Source: Chrysemys picta bellii
Lineage: Eukaryota; Chordata; Testudines; Emydidae
Assembly (NCBI RefSeq): GCF_011386835.1
Contig: NC_088791.1
Coordinates: 125,712,943 to 125,776,942, forward strand
Direction: 5' to 3'
DNA length: 64,000 bases
The position numbers were made by a program, and so were the translations under genes. Below, one piece after another: positions 54,095-63,800 of the stretch (position 1 is the stretch's first letter; each line of letters starts with the position of its first letter). A model generated the notes under the pieces. It did not search any database. It was not told the DNA's origin and was given only the letters and a program-made list of their open reading frames with translations.

Positions 54095-56760
54095 AAACAC
54101 AGCTTCAAGGCGACTGGCACAGGGTGGGGTGGGCTGCTGGAACAGAGCAAGAAGAGGCTTCATATGGCCCGGGCTAGGGTTTAAATTAGTTGGGAGGGTG
54201 AGGGACCAATCAACTCCCTTCTTCCCCAAGCTAGCCAATGAGTGGCTAGAGAATCTGAAGGGAAGGGACACCCCTGCATCCCCTCAGCATGTGTTCTCCC
54301 CTGGTCAACTGGGGCTGTCCCAATTGCCACTGGCCCCATCAAGTTTCCCACCCATTGAGGTGCGTGGGTGACAAGTACTGATTTATCCTCATGCGAGATA
54401 AGAGTCAGGCCCAAAATGTTCACCTTGACGCTAGTTAAGGGTCACATTCTCTCAGTATCACCCACCAAAGTGTCAATTTTTACTTCTCTCACCACTGTTG
54501 CTCCATCCCATTCTCGTTAGCTTTCTAGGTTTTGTAAACAGGGAATTTCCTCTCTTGGTGGCTAAATTATTCAATGTCTGGTAAATTCTTTCCTCATCTC
54601 CTTTTTACTATATTTTCCAAGTTACTTTAGTGCTCATGGAAGATATAAAGCTATAGTATTGCGTACACATAGGCACATTGTGGCTAGGCACCGTGTATGT
54701 TTCCCCTCCCCCACATCTCCATGAAAACTGATTGAGGACAACAGGCCTAATGGCCATCCATATGAACCCACTTGGAGAACGGGGCACCTGAAGAAACCAA
54801 TCTGGAATGGGGCCTCTAGGTCTGGTTCTAGGTTTAGGGAGTCGGGGACTGTTTTGGGTGTCGAGATTGGAGAGCTGAGGTGCCTGTCTTGCTGTTCCTT
54901 TAAAAGAAAAAAAGTTCAGAGCTGAACTGCAGGATCCACACTTTCACCTATCATTTGTTGTATGTTAATAAGGTGTCACATTTCCCATTCTCACCTGCCT
55001 CTTCTTCAGTAATGGGTTGGAGCCTTTTTTTAATCCTTTCAGTAATCTCAGATCTGATGGGTTCATTTTGATAATCAAACGTTTTATTTTCTCAAAACAA
55101 AAATTAAAGATAAAAAAAATTGAGACTTTTCTTAAGTAAAGACTTATTTTCAAAAGGAGTTGAGACTTGAAAATAATAATAAAAAAATAAGATACCACAA
55201 GAAAAATATGACAGGGAACTGAATCTGCTCTGAATTATACCAGGCTATTACAGGAATAATTCAGTATGTTAATGGAGTTACACCAGTGTAAAACAGTTTC
55301 AAAATCAGAAAAGAGTTGGTCCCTAGACATCTGGCAGTGTGTGAAAGACAAGATAGGAAAAGCCTTGATTTAGAGCCAATCATTTTTAATGAGCAGGGAG
55401 CCAAGTAGCACTTTAATGGCATGATTCCAAGGGACCGGAAGATAGTGTTAATGTAATACTCACTAGATTTCAAATGTGCTCTGAGATGACTGTTAGCACT
55501 TCATATGGCTACTACTGGAAAAGGCAACCAATTACAGTTATCCATCCTTTTTAATCTAGCAGAACAATTCAGATGTGTCTTTTACAGGTCGACTAAGTGT
55601 CTGGCTCAGTGAACCAAGCAAACTTTGTCTACATGATGAGATTTATGCATTTTCAAAATGGTACCAAACCCCTTTATATGAAGCAAGTGCTAGTTGCCGC
55701 TGAATAGGGTGCATGGTAACTTCATATGTAATCGTTTACCTCAGAAACTGCAGTGTAATCTATATGATACTTAAACTCATATACTTTCTTGGTAGAAAGT
55801 AAAGGTACTTTAGAAATGTGTATGTACATTTTATATACAATGCCAACATCTTCAAATATAAGACCAAACAAAAATAAGTGCCTACAGTGACTTCAGTGGA
55901 GCTGTTAGGTCCTCAGGACTTCTGAAAATCAAGCCAATTACTTAGATGCCAAAACATGAATTTTAGCACCCGTTTTTGGAACTGTTGTTCTTTACATATA
56001 ACTCCAGCAGCACTTAAGACTGTTTCAGAGCAAGCACTTTGTGGATGGCTGCATGTGTGGTGGATCTGCTTGTGCAACACTGGGCAATGTTTATTTTTAT
56101 ATCAGTAATTCCAGGGGCACAACATTCTATATCTGATAGCTGTGTGCTTAGTACTGGTTCCATTACATTGCTGTTATAACAGACAGCAGCTGACTACCCC
56201 AGGTAAGATGTTTCAGAATAATCACTGACATAATTGTCAAAGGCTTGTCCACACATCACACTCGTCAATTTCACATTGACATCCATAAGTGCTACAGAAT
56301 CAGCAGATTTTTGCATTAAAATTGCCCAGAGCCTCAGGCCAGAAAACTTGAGTGATGGCAAAGAGAAGTTGATGAGGCTATCCCATGTTTTTCTGTGTCT
56401 CAGAGCTTGAGGGGGCAGCTGAGCTACTTTGAAAACATGGGACAAGCAATGTGGGCAGAATATTTTCACTCATATTGGCATCTCTTGCATCATTTATTAA
56501 TATTCACTTTATCAATCATTGCACCAGATACTGCCACTGCTACGGCCTTGTCTCCTTCTCCATTTCCTTTACTGAAACTGCTTCTCAGCTATGCTATTTA
56601 ATCTTATTGCACAAAACTGGGTTTGAGTTGTCAACTGAAAAAGGCTCCATCTGTCACCACACAGACAAGAGAGAGATGCCTTGTTATACTCTTTGCTATG
56701 GCAAAACCTCTCCATTGCTGCTCTTTATCCCAGAATGTATTCTAGCATACAAAAAGTGGC
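54095..56760. other. Non-genic AT-rich DNA
   Basis: No gene recognised. Frames up to 102 aa lack motifs. Positions 55225-55310 hold a faint palindromic-repeat remnant (GAATTATACCAGGC, then GAGTTACACCAGTGTAAAAC). Confidence 0.45.
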
Positions 56761-56768
56761 CCTCTATC

Positions 56769-56993
56769 CAGGGCTGGCTCCAGGCACCAGCTTGGCAAGC
56801 AGGTGTTTGGGGCGGCCGCTCGGGAGAGGGGCGGCACCTCCAGCTATTTGGCGGCAATTCGGTGGACGGTCCCTCACTCCTGCTGGGAGCGAAGGACCTT
56901 CTGCCGAATTGCCACCGCAAATCGCGATCGCGGCTTTTTTTTGCTTTTTTTTTTTGGCTGCCTGGGGCGGCCAAAACCGTGGAGCCGGCCCTG
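56769..56993. mobile_element. 225-bp hAT element (CAGGGCCGGCTC family)
   Basis: The ends CAGGGCTGGCTCCAGGCACC and CCGTGGAGCCGGCCCTG are inverted. The TSD CCTCTATC is perfect (56761-56768, 56994-57001). The interior GGCGGCAATTCGGTGGACGG and its partner CCGAATTGCCACCGC form a stem; T runs follow. Frames of 71-195 aa crossing it are not genes. Confidence 0.95.
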
Positions 56994-56999
56994 CCTCTA

Positions 57000-58110
57000 T
57001 CATGTGGCTATATGCTAATTCAGCAGACCATAAGGTAGTCATTGGAGGTGACAAAACTGCCACCAGAACAGGCAGTGATTAAGAGGCTTCCACTCTGGAA
57101 AGTGGCTCCCTGAGATTCCATGTTGACAGAGATACTAATATGTGGAGCTACTGAAAAGAGAGAGAACCAATTCTGTAAACAAATTTTAAATTTCACAGTT
57201 GTTTTCATTTCACAGGGTTTGAAATGGACTCAATTTTTGTTTATTTTTCACTTTTATATTAGATTTTTCAAAATATTTTTCCTTTACCATTTTCCCCTTT
57301 TCCTTGGTACTGTATTTTTAAAAAATCAATTTTCAAAAATGACCATGAATTAGAAAGAAAGGAGGAAAATGAGAAACAATAAAAATCTGGATTTTTTTTT
57401 TCAGTTTTGTAAAAAAATTCAGAGACGTGATATCTGGACCCGCAAAAATATATTTTGGGGAAAAGGGTAACTTTTTATTACATTATTTTTTTATGTGAAA
57501 AATACTGACCAACTCTATTAGTATGCTATACGCGTGGCTAAGAAGAAATGGGGCTCATTTAGAAATCTGTGTTCCAATTAAACACTGGGTAAAATATCGA
57601 TTACAAGCTTGAAAGTTGTGACAAGCAGAATTTGTTTTATTGTACCACAACCTAAGGTCTAGAGGTGAACAGCAAGTTCTCAGATTTCCTGAATACCTCT
57701 GATAAGAAGTATAGAGGGTTTGGATTGGAATTAATGTGCAGGAAGGAGCTGTGTGAAGGCAAACTTTCATAATTCAAAATAAAGATACTTTTAAAACTTT
57801 CCCCTCTGTGTTGCCATGTCAACATAAATAGGTTATATTCTTAAGTCTAGTCAGAGGGAAATAAAATAAAAGCCAAGGTATTTTTCTCTCTCTTCATAAT
57901 TTTAGTCAAGTCAGACAGGACATAAATAACATAAACTAAGTATGGATGAAAAAAATACCGATATAATAAAGTTAGGACAAATGAAAGGTATTAATTGGAG
58001 TTCTCATTAGTACTTGATAATGAGAATTTTGTGAAAACAGCTAACTGATTTGTCCAGAAAAGATGTATGGATGGGGACGTGGGAGAAAGAATCCTGTCCA
58101 ACAGCAGGTC
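57000..58110. other. Non-genic AT-rich DNA with TAGAGCTGG-family end
   Basis: Positions about 57370-57518 are AT-rich and end in TACTGACCAACTCTATTAG, the complement of the TAGAGTTGG terminus, so a fragment of that family lies here. Otherwise nothing. Confidence 0.45.
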
Positions 58111-58112
58111 AG

Positions 58113-58564
58113 CTCATAGACTCATAGACTTTAAGGTCAGAAGGGACCATTATGATCATCTAGTCTGACCTCCTGCACAACGCAGGCCACAGAATCTCAC
58201 CCACCCACTCCTGTAACAAACCCCTAACCTATGCCTGAGTTATTGAAGTCCTCAAATCGTGGTTTAAAGACCTCAAGGTGCAGAGAATCCTCCAGCACGT
58301 GACCCGTGCCCCACGCTGCAGAGGAAGGCAAAAAACCTCCAGGGCCTCTGCCAATCTGTCCTGGAGGAAAATTCCTTCCCGACCCCAAATATGGCGATCA
58401 GTTAAACCCTGAACATGTGGGCAAGACTCACCAGCCAGCACCCAGGAAAGAATTCTCTGTAGTAACTCAGATCCCACCCCATCTAACATCCCATCACAGA
58501 TCATTGGGCATATTTACCTGCTAATAATCAAAGATCAATTAATTGCCAAAATTAGGCTATCCCA
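58113..58564 (-). other. CR1 3' UTR
   Basis: Noncoding tail of the element above, from the ORF2 stop to the octamer repeat. Phrases such as GAGGAAGGCAAAAAACCTCC and CCTTCCCGACCCCAAATATG recur at 53970-54090. The 3' UTR is presumably what ORF2p recognises. Confidence 0.8.
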
Positions 58565-59077
58565 TCATACCATCCCCTCCATAAACTTATCAAGCTTAGT
58601 CTTGAAGCCAGATATGTCTTTTGACCCCACTACTCCCCTTGGAAGGCTGTTCCAGAACTTCACTCCTCTAATGGTTAGAAACCTTCGTCTAATTTCAAGT
58701 CTAAAATTCCTAATGTCCAGTTTATATCCATTTGTTCTTGTGTCCGCATTGGTACTAAGCTTAAATAATTCCTCTCCCTCCCTGATATTTATCCCTCTGA
58801 TATATTTATAGAGAGCAATCTTATCTCCCCTCAGCCTTCTTTTGGTTAGGCTAAACAAGCCAAGCTCTTTGAGTCTCCTTTCATAAGACAGGTTTTCCAT
58901 TCCTCGGATCATCCTAGTAGCCCTTCTCTGTACCTGTTCCAGTTTGAATTCATCCTTCTTAAACAAGGGAGACCAGAACTGCACACAATATTCCAGATGA
59001 GGTCTCGCCAGTGTCTTATATAACGGTACTAACACCTCCTTATCTTTACTGGAAATACCTTGCCTGATGCATCCCAA
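58565..59077 (-). pseudogene. CR1 ORF2 C-terminus
   Basis: 170 open codons: [60 protein letters not shown] and ELGLFSLTKRRLRGDKIA to the natural stop after LDKFMEGMV. Joins the RT core frame (59029-59760) through a frameshift near 59070-59090. It matches 7001-7519 plus 6820-7077 of the other family. Confidence 0.92.
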
Positions 59078-59760
59078 GACCGCATTAGATTTTTAACAGC
59101 CATATCACATTGGCGGCTCATAGTCATCCTGTGATCAACCAATACTCCGAGGTCCTTCTCCTCCTCTGTTACTTCCAACTGTTGTGTCCCCAATTTATAA
59201 CCAAAATTCTTGTTATTAATCCCTAAATGCATGACCTTGCACTTTTCACTATTAAATTTCATCCTATTACTATTACTCCAGTTTACAAGGTCATCTAGAT
59301 CTTCCTGTATGATATCCCGGCCTTTCTCTGTATTAGCAATACCTCCCAGCTTTGTGTCATCCGCAAACTTTATTAGCACATTCCCACTTTTTGTGCCAAG
59401 GTCAGTAATAAAAAGATTAAATAAAATTGGTCCCAAAACCAATCCCTGAGGAACTCCACTAGTAACCTCCGCCCAGCCTGACAGTTCACCTTTCAGTATG
59501 ACCCGTTGTAGTCTCCCCTTTAACCAGTTCCTTATCCACCTTTCAATTTTCATATTGATCCCCATCTTTTCCAATTTAGCTAATAGTTCCCCATGTGGAA
59601 CCGTATCAAATGCCTTACTGAAATTGAGATAAATTAGATCCACTGCATTTCCTTTGTCTAAAAAATCTGTTACCTTCTCAAAGAAGGAGATCAGGTTGGT
59701 TTGGCATGATCTACCTTTTGTAAAACCATGTTGTATTTTCCCAATTACCATTGACCTCAA
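59029..59760 (-). pseudogene. CR1 ORF2 reverse transcriptase core
   Basis: 243 codons with QHGFTKGRSCQTNL, motif [14 protein letters not shown], motif B SGVPQGLVLGPILFNLF, motif [10 protein letters not shown] and the post-RT KCKVMHLGINNKNFGYKLG. In motif A the aspartate expected after Leu (LDFSKAFD in the 7575-9686 copy) is Asn, which removes a metal-binding catalytic residue. A frameshift upstream separates it from 59847-60329. Confidence 0.92.
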
Positions 59761-59846
59761 TGTCCTTAACTACTTTCTCCTTCAAAATTTTTTCCAAGAT
59801 CTTGCATACTACAGATGTCAAACTAACAGGCCTATAGTTACTCAGA

Positions 59847-60329
59847 TCACTTTTTTTTACCTTTCTTAAAAATAGGAACTATGATAGCAATTCTCCAATT
59901 GTACGGTACATCCCCTGAGTTTACTGATTCTTTAAAAATTTTTGCTAATGGGCTTGCAATTTCATGTGCCAGTTCTTTTAATATTCTTGGATGAAGATTA
60001 TCTGGACCCCCCGATTTAGTCCCATTAAGCTGTTCGAGTTTGGCTTCTACCTCGGATGTGGTAATATCTACCTCCATATCCTCATTCCTATTTGTCATTC
60101 TACCATTATCCCTAAGTTCCTCATTAGCCTCATTAAAGACTGAGGCAAAGTATTTGTTTAGATATTGGGCCATGCCTAGATTATCCTTAACCGCCACTCC
60201 ATCCTCAGTGTTTAGCAGTCCCACTTCTTTCTTTGTTTTTTTCTTATTTATATGGCTATAGAACCTTTTACTATTGGTTTTAATTCCCTTTGCAAGGTCC
60301 AACTCTACATGGCTTTTGGCCTTTCTCAC
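59847..60329 (-). pseudogene. CR1 ORF2, linker and N-terminal RT
   Basis: 160 codons: RKAKSHVELDLAKGIKTNSK, FASVFNEANEELRD, LEQLNGTKSGGPDNLHPRIL, KELAHEIASPLAKIFKES and [10 protein letters not shown]. It corresponds to the middle of the 7575-9686 protein. The frame is lost in an A-rich (lysine-rich) stretch at about 59855. Confidence 0.9.
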
Positions 60330-60428
60330 TTTATCCCTACATGTTCTGACCTCAATAAGGTAGCTTTATTTGCTAATCCCTCCCTTCTTCCACTCCTTGT
60401 AGGCTTTTTGCTTTTTCTTAATCACCTC

Positions 60429-60728
60429 TCAGAGATGCTTGCTCATCCAGCTTGGTCTACAACTCCTGTCTATGAATCTTTTCCCCTTTCTTGGGATGCA
60501 GGCTTCTGATAGTTTCTGCAACTTTGATATGAAGTAATTCCAGGCATCCTCCACCTTTAGATCCACAAGTTCTTCAGTCCAATCCATTTCCCTAACTAAT
60601 TTCTTTAATTCTTTAAAGTTAGCCCTTTTAAAATAAAAAACCCTAGTCCCAGATCTATTTTTGTTTATCCTTCCATCTAGTTTGAACTGAATTAGCTCAT
60701 GATCACTCGAACCAAGGTTGTCCCTCAC
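60429..60728 (-). pseudogene. CR1 ORF2, end of endonuclease
   Basis: 99 codons beginning near LGSSDHELIQFKLDG, which carries the Ser-Asp-His block of the AP endonuclease intact, then RSGTRVFYFKRANFKELKKL. It is followed by a linker and a stop before 60329. Confidence 0.88.
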
Positions 60729-61068
60729 TACTCACCAAAACCAAATCTAAAATGACATCCCCTCTTGTTGGTTCTTCAACTACTTGGTGAAGGAATCCAT
60801 CAGCTATCGCATCCAGGAAAATCTGAGCCCTATTATTATTACTAGCACTTGTCCTCCAGTCTATATCTGGGAAGCTAAAGTATCCCATGATCACACAATT
60901 CCCATTAGTGTTTACTTCATTAAAAACATTAAAGAGGTCTCTATCCATATCCAAATTGGATCCCGGTGGTCTGTAGCACACCGCAAGCACTATCTCAGGG
61001 GAGGCTCTAGTAGCTTTCTTTCCCAATGTGATTTTTGCCCAGACAGACTGTCTTATCCATTCCATCAC
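60703..61068 (-). pseudogene. CR1 ORF2, middle of endonuclease, active site altered
   Basis: 121 codons: VLAVCYRPPGSNLDMDRDLF, then CVIMGYFSFPDIDW and FLHQVVEEPTRGDVILDLVL. The GDFN block expected in this fold ([11 protein letters not shown] in the 7575-9686 copy) reads GYFS, losing both the catalytic Asp and Asn. Confidence 0.9.
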
Positions 61069-61293
61069 TTCTTATTTCTTTACAGTCTACCTCATCATTG
61101 ATATACAATGCTACTCCACCACCTTTGCCTTTATTTCGGTCTTTCCTAAACAGCACATAGCCTTCAATACCTGTACTCCAGTCATGACTACTATTCCACC
61201 ATGTTTCTGTTATCCCTATAATAGCTGGTTTCACTTCTGCACCAGTAGCTCTAGTTTCTCCATTTTGTTACCTAGGCGTCTCACATTAGTTTA
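61007..61293 (-). pseudogene. CR1 ORF2, start of endonuclease
   Basis: The frame 61007-61234 has IIGITETWWNSSHDWSTG, with the catalytic Glu, and [20 protein letters not shown]. Upstream, the frame 61291-61506 carries NLRCL followed by TAA at 61291-61293, where the other copy has [11 protein letters not shown], so a Tyr codon has become stop. A frameshift lies between. Confidence 0.88.
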
Positions 61294-61523
61294 CAAACAT
61301 CTTAAGTTTTGCCGTTTGGCTTCACTGACATTCTTTACCCGATTAGGCACAGACATACTACCACCAGTATCACCTATTAGACTGGTATCTACACTACCCT
61401 TCCTCCTTATGTCTATTCTCATACCCATGGCTGTATCCTTTCTTACTTCGTTTTCTTCCTTCTCTATGTTAAATTCCGACTTGGAGATTACCTGGACATC
61501 TCCCAACCATCTCCCCCAAATTC

Positions 61524-62603
61524 TTAGTTTAAAGCTCTCTTACTCAGTTCTGCCAGCCTCCATCCTAGAAGTCTATTTCCCTCCTTACTCATGTGAAGTC
61601 CATCCCGAGAGAACAGTCCTCTGTCCATGAATGCTTCCCAGTGGTTATACATTCCAAAGCCCTCCTTATAGCACCACTGCCTGAGCCATCTGTTGATCGC
61701 CATAATCTTGTCACATCTTTGTTGCCCTTCTCCAAGAACAGTCAGAATCCCACTGAAGATCACCTGAGCCTCGATTTCCTTAAGCATCTTCCCCAGCCTG
61801 GCATAGTCTCCCTTGATACGTTCCAGCGAGAATCTAGCTGTATCATTTGTTCCCACATGAAGGTCAATCAGCGGATTCTTTCCCACTACAGTTAGGATCC
61901 TTTTCAGCCTCAGGTCCACATCCCGTATCTTAGCACCCGGCAGACAGCACACCCTTCTGTTCTCTGGGTTAGCTCTAGTTATAGACTTGTCTATTCTTAG
62001 TAAGGAGTCCCCAATCACGTAGACCTGCCTTTTCCTGGTGATGGTGCAATTCTCCAGTCTATCCCCTGCTCCCTCTGGCTGCAAGTCCTCTTGATTTCTA
62101 TTGTCCCTTGCAATCCTCCGCAACCCATCCCGTATCCTCCTGGGGCTCATATTTGGTGTTGTTATCTCCATTGACTCTTCCCCTCTTCCTATAGGACTAG
62201 CTGCTCTTCTCTTCTTCCTTGCCCTCTCACCTTCAGCGACCACCTGCTGTGTCCCTTCTTCATTTTCCAACTTCGCAAACCTGTTCCTGAGCTCTATTTC
62301 TCCTTCACTAGCCCGTCTTTTCCTCTGCCTGGTTCTCTTAGTCACATGCTTCCACTGTCCACTTTCCTCACCCAGCAGTCTCCTCTCAGAATTCTTTGGT
62401 CCTGCTTCCATCTGCAAGTCTGAGCTTTTTCCTTCAGCCTCCTCATGTCTTTGCTCCATCATCAGCTCGAACCCCCTTCTAAACTCAACCAGAGTTTCCA
62501 CCTGCATCTCCAATCCTCTGATCTTTTCTTCCATCAGCTCCATCAGGTGGCACTTAATGCAAACAAAACTCTTTTCAGGTACCCCCTCCAGGATCATGTA
62601 CAT
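61524..62603 (-). pseudogene. CR1 ORF1: zinc-finger-like N-terminus, coiled coil, SGNH esterase
   Basis: 359 open codons. The N-terminus has CIKCHLMELMEEKIRGLEMQ, a Cys pair leading into a predicted coiled coil (residues about 20-55). A basic, low-complexity stretch follows (RTRQRKRRASEGEIE; ERARKKRRAASP). The C-terminal 160 residues form an SGNH/GDSL esterase: VIGDSLLR (nucleophile Ser block, about 200), DLHVGTND (Asn block, about 250) and SRDGLHMSKEGN (Asp/His block, about 335). An in-frame TAA at 62607-62609 separates this from an ATG at 62664-62666 and the Cys-containing segment TGCGS. The probable original start is 62666, so the frame was truncated by one nonsense codon. ORF1p binds RNA in related LINEs. 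The role of the esterase is not settled. Confidence 0.92.
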
Positions 62604-62606
62604 GCC

Positions 62607-62609
62607 TTA
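62607..62609 (-). other. Nonsense codon in CR1 ORF1
   Basis: TAA on the minus strand, between TGCGS and GMYMILEGV, in the same frame as 61524-62603. The upstream in-frame ATG is at 62664-62666. Confidence 0.8.
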
Positions 62610-62848
62610 GCTTCCACATCCAGTCATCCTCATTGTGTCTTCCACTGCTGCCTCTGTATCGGTCATAGCCTTCCCATCTAAAACCTGTTAGTCCGGGAAA
62701 CACGAACCAAACCACCACCACCCACAGCAAAACAAACCCCCAACGGGCACCAAAACACCGGCAGACCACCACCCACTCCCTTCACTAGCCTGTCTATTCC
62801 TCTGCCTCGCTCTCTTAGTCTCCCCCGCAAACTCCCCTTGCAAACTCC

Positions 62849-62907
62849 CACTGAAACTCCCCTGTTTACAGGTCTGTTTGCTGGCTTCTGTGCCGCTACA
62901 ACTGTCT
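62849..62907 (-). repeat. CR1 5' UTR repeat unit 1
   Basis: CACTGAAACTCCCCTGTTTA through GCTGGCTTCTGTGCCGC. It differs from unit 2 at five positions. It lies downstream of the TATA-like site on the minus strand. Confidence 0.9.
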
Positions 62908-63079
62908 ATGCCGCTGCCTGACTGGCTGGCTACCTTTATAGGGCCTCTAAGCAGAGAAGCCCCGCCCCCTAATCAGAGCTCAGCTTCTCTCCCAGCACAC
63001 TGCCCCTACCAGCCTCCACAGATATAACTACAAAATACAATACACAAAATACAAAAACTTTCTCCTCCAACAGAACTCC

Positions 63080-63138
63080 CACTGAAACGCCCCTGTTTAC
63101 AGCTCTGTTTGCTGGCTCCTGTGCCGCTGCAGCTGTCT
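63080..63138 (-). repeat. CR1 5' UTR repeat unit 2
   Basis: CACTGAAACGCCCCTGTTTA through GCTGGCTCCTGTGCCGC. It starts 231 bp from the start of unit 1. The eight or so bases before each unit (AACTCC) also agree. Confidence 0.9.
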
Positions 63139-63139
63139 G

Positions 63140-63470
63140 TTTTTAATACAAAAAAAGAGAAATAAATCAGCTCTCCCCTTCCTCTCTCAGATGGGATAAA
63201 TAGACACTAGAGCTTTTACATTCCAATAGCTCATCCAGGAGACAGAGACATCTTACACTCTAATGCTTTTAGACATGCAAGCAGATTTACTTTTGACTTC
63301 TGATTGCATGTTTTATTCAAACCCCTTGTCTTGACAACAAACTGTGGTTTTTGATGCTTCAAATAAAGTTATGTCAGTATTAATAAAGAGGAGGCAGAGA
63401 TTTTAGATGTGTGCTGGCTGTAGTAAGCCTTTTTGAATTATTTCTAACTTATTTCACACTCGGAGGCCTT
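63140..63470. other. Non-genic DNA, nothing identified
   Basis: AT-rich flank of the CR1. No TSD with 58112 was seen. Confidence 0.4.
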
Positions 63471-63474
63471 AGTC

Positions 63475-63670
63475 GGGATAGGGGCCCCATTGTGTTAGCT
63501 ACTGTTCACATGCATAGTAAGAGACACTCCTTACCCCCAAAGAAATTATAATTTATACAGAGAGGTGAAGTGATTTACACAAGATTCACAGAACAGGTCA
63601 ATGACTGAGCCTACAACATAAGTCAGGCCTCCTGATTGCTAGTCCAGTGGCCTACCCACTAGACCATATT
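63475..63670 (-). repeat. MIR-like SINE, reverse
   Basis: GGCCCCATTGTGTTAGCTAC (tail), GAGGTGAAGTGATTTACAC, AATGACTGAGCC and GATTGCTAGTCCAGTGG with CCACTAGACCA at the head, all in complement. Near complete. Confidence 0.75.
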
Positions 63671-63699
63671 GAAATTATACTTTAAGTTATTAATTGTTG

Positions 63700-63800
63700 T
63701 TATTTATATTACAGTAGCACCTAGAGGCCAGGGTCCCATTGTACTAGGTAGGGTACAGACATATAACAAAGAGACAGTCCGTATCCCCAAAAACCTACAG
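63700..63800 (-). repeat. SINE tail fragment, reverse
   Basis: AGTAGCACCTAGAGGCCAGG, then GTCCCATTGTACTAGG and AGACAGTCCGTATCCCC, the complement of the tail at 38380-38480. Next to, and probably independent of, the copy above. Confidence 0.6.

Larger units (their letters stand above)
58113..63139 (-). mobile_element. Near full-length CR1 LINE, about 5.0 kb, degenerate
   Basis: From right to left: a 5' UTR with two 59-bp units (63138-63080, 62907-62849); ORF1 (62666-61524, one nonsense codon near its start); ORF2 from about 61320 with endonuclease and RT split over several frames; and a 450-bp 3' UTR ending in the repeated octamer GTCTATGA (CATAGACTCATAGAC on this strand). The family differs from 6727-9965 in tail octamer, 3' UTR and protein sequence. 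Both catalytic domains carry substitutions at key residues, so it is dead. Confidence 0.95.
62667..63139 (-). promoter_or_regulatory. CR1 5' UTR with internal promoter signals
   Basis: Noncoding leader of the full-length CR1. It has a TATA-like CCTATAAAG (62935-62943, minus strand), a GC box in GCCCCGCCCCCT (about 62960-62971) and two 59-bp units that agree at 54 of 59 positions. Similarity to the unit stops at 63138, so the upstream unit is itself truncated. Promoter function is inferred from motifs. Confidence 0.65.

Noticed and set aside
61028..62681. Plus-strand frames of 78-200 aa opposite the second CR1
   Set aside because: Antisense shadows of CR1 ORF1 and ORF2.
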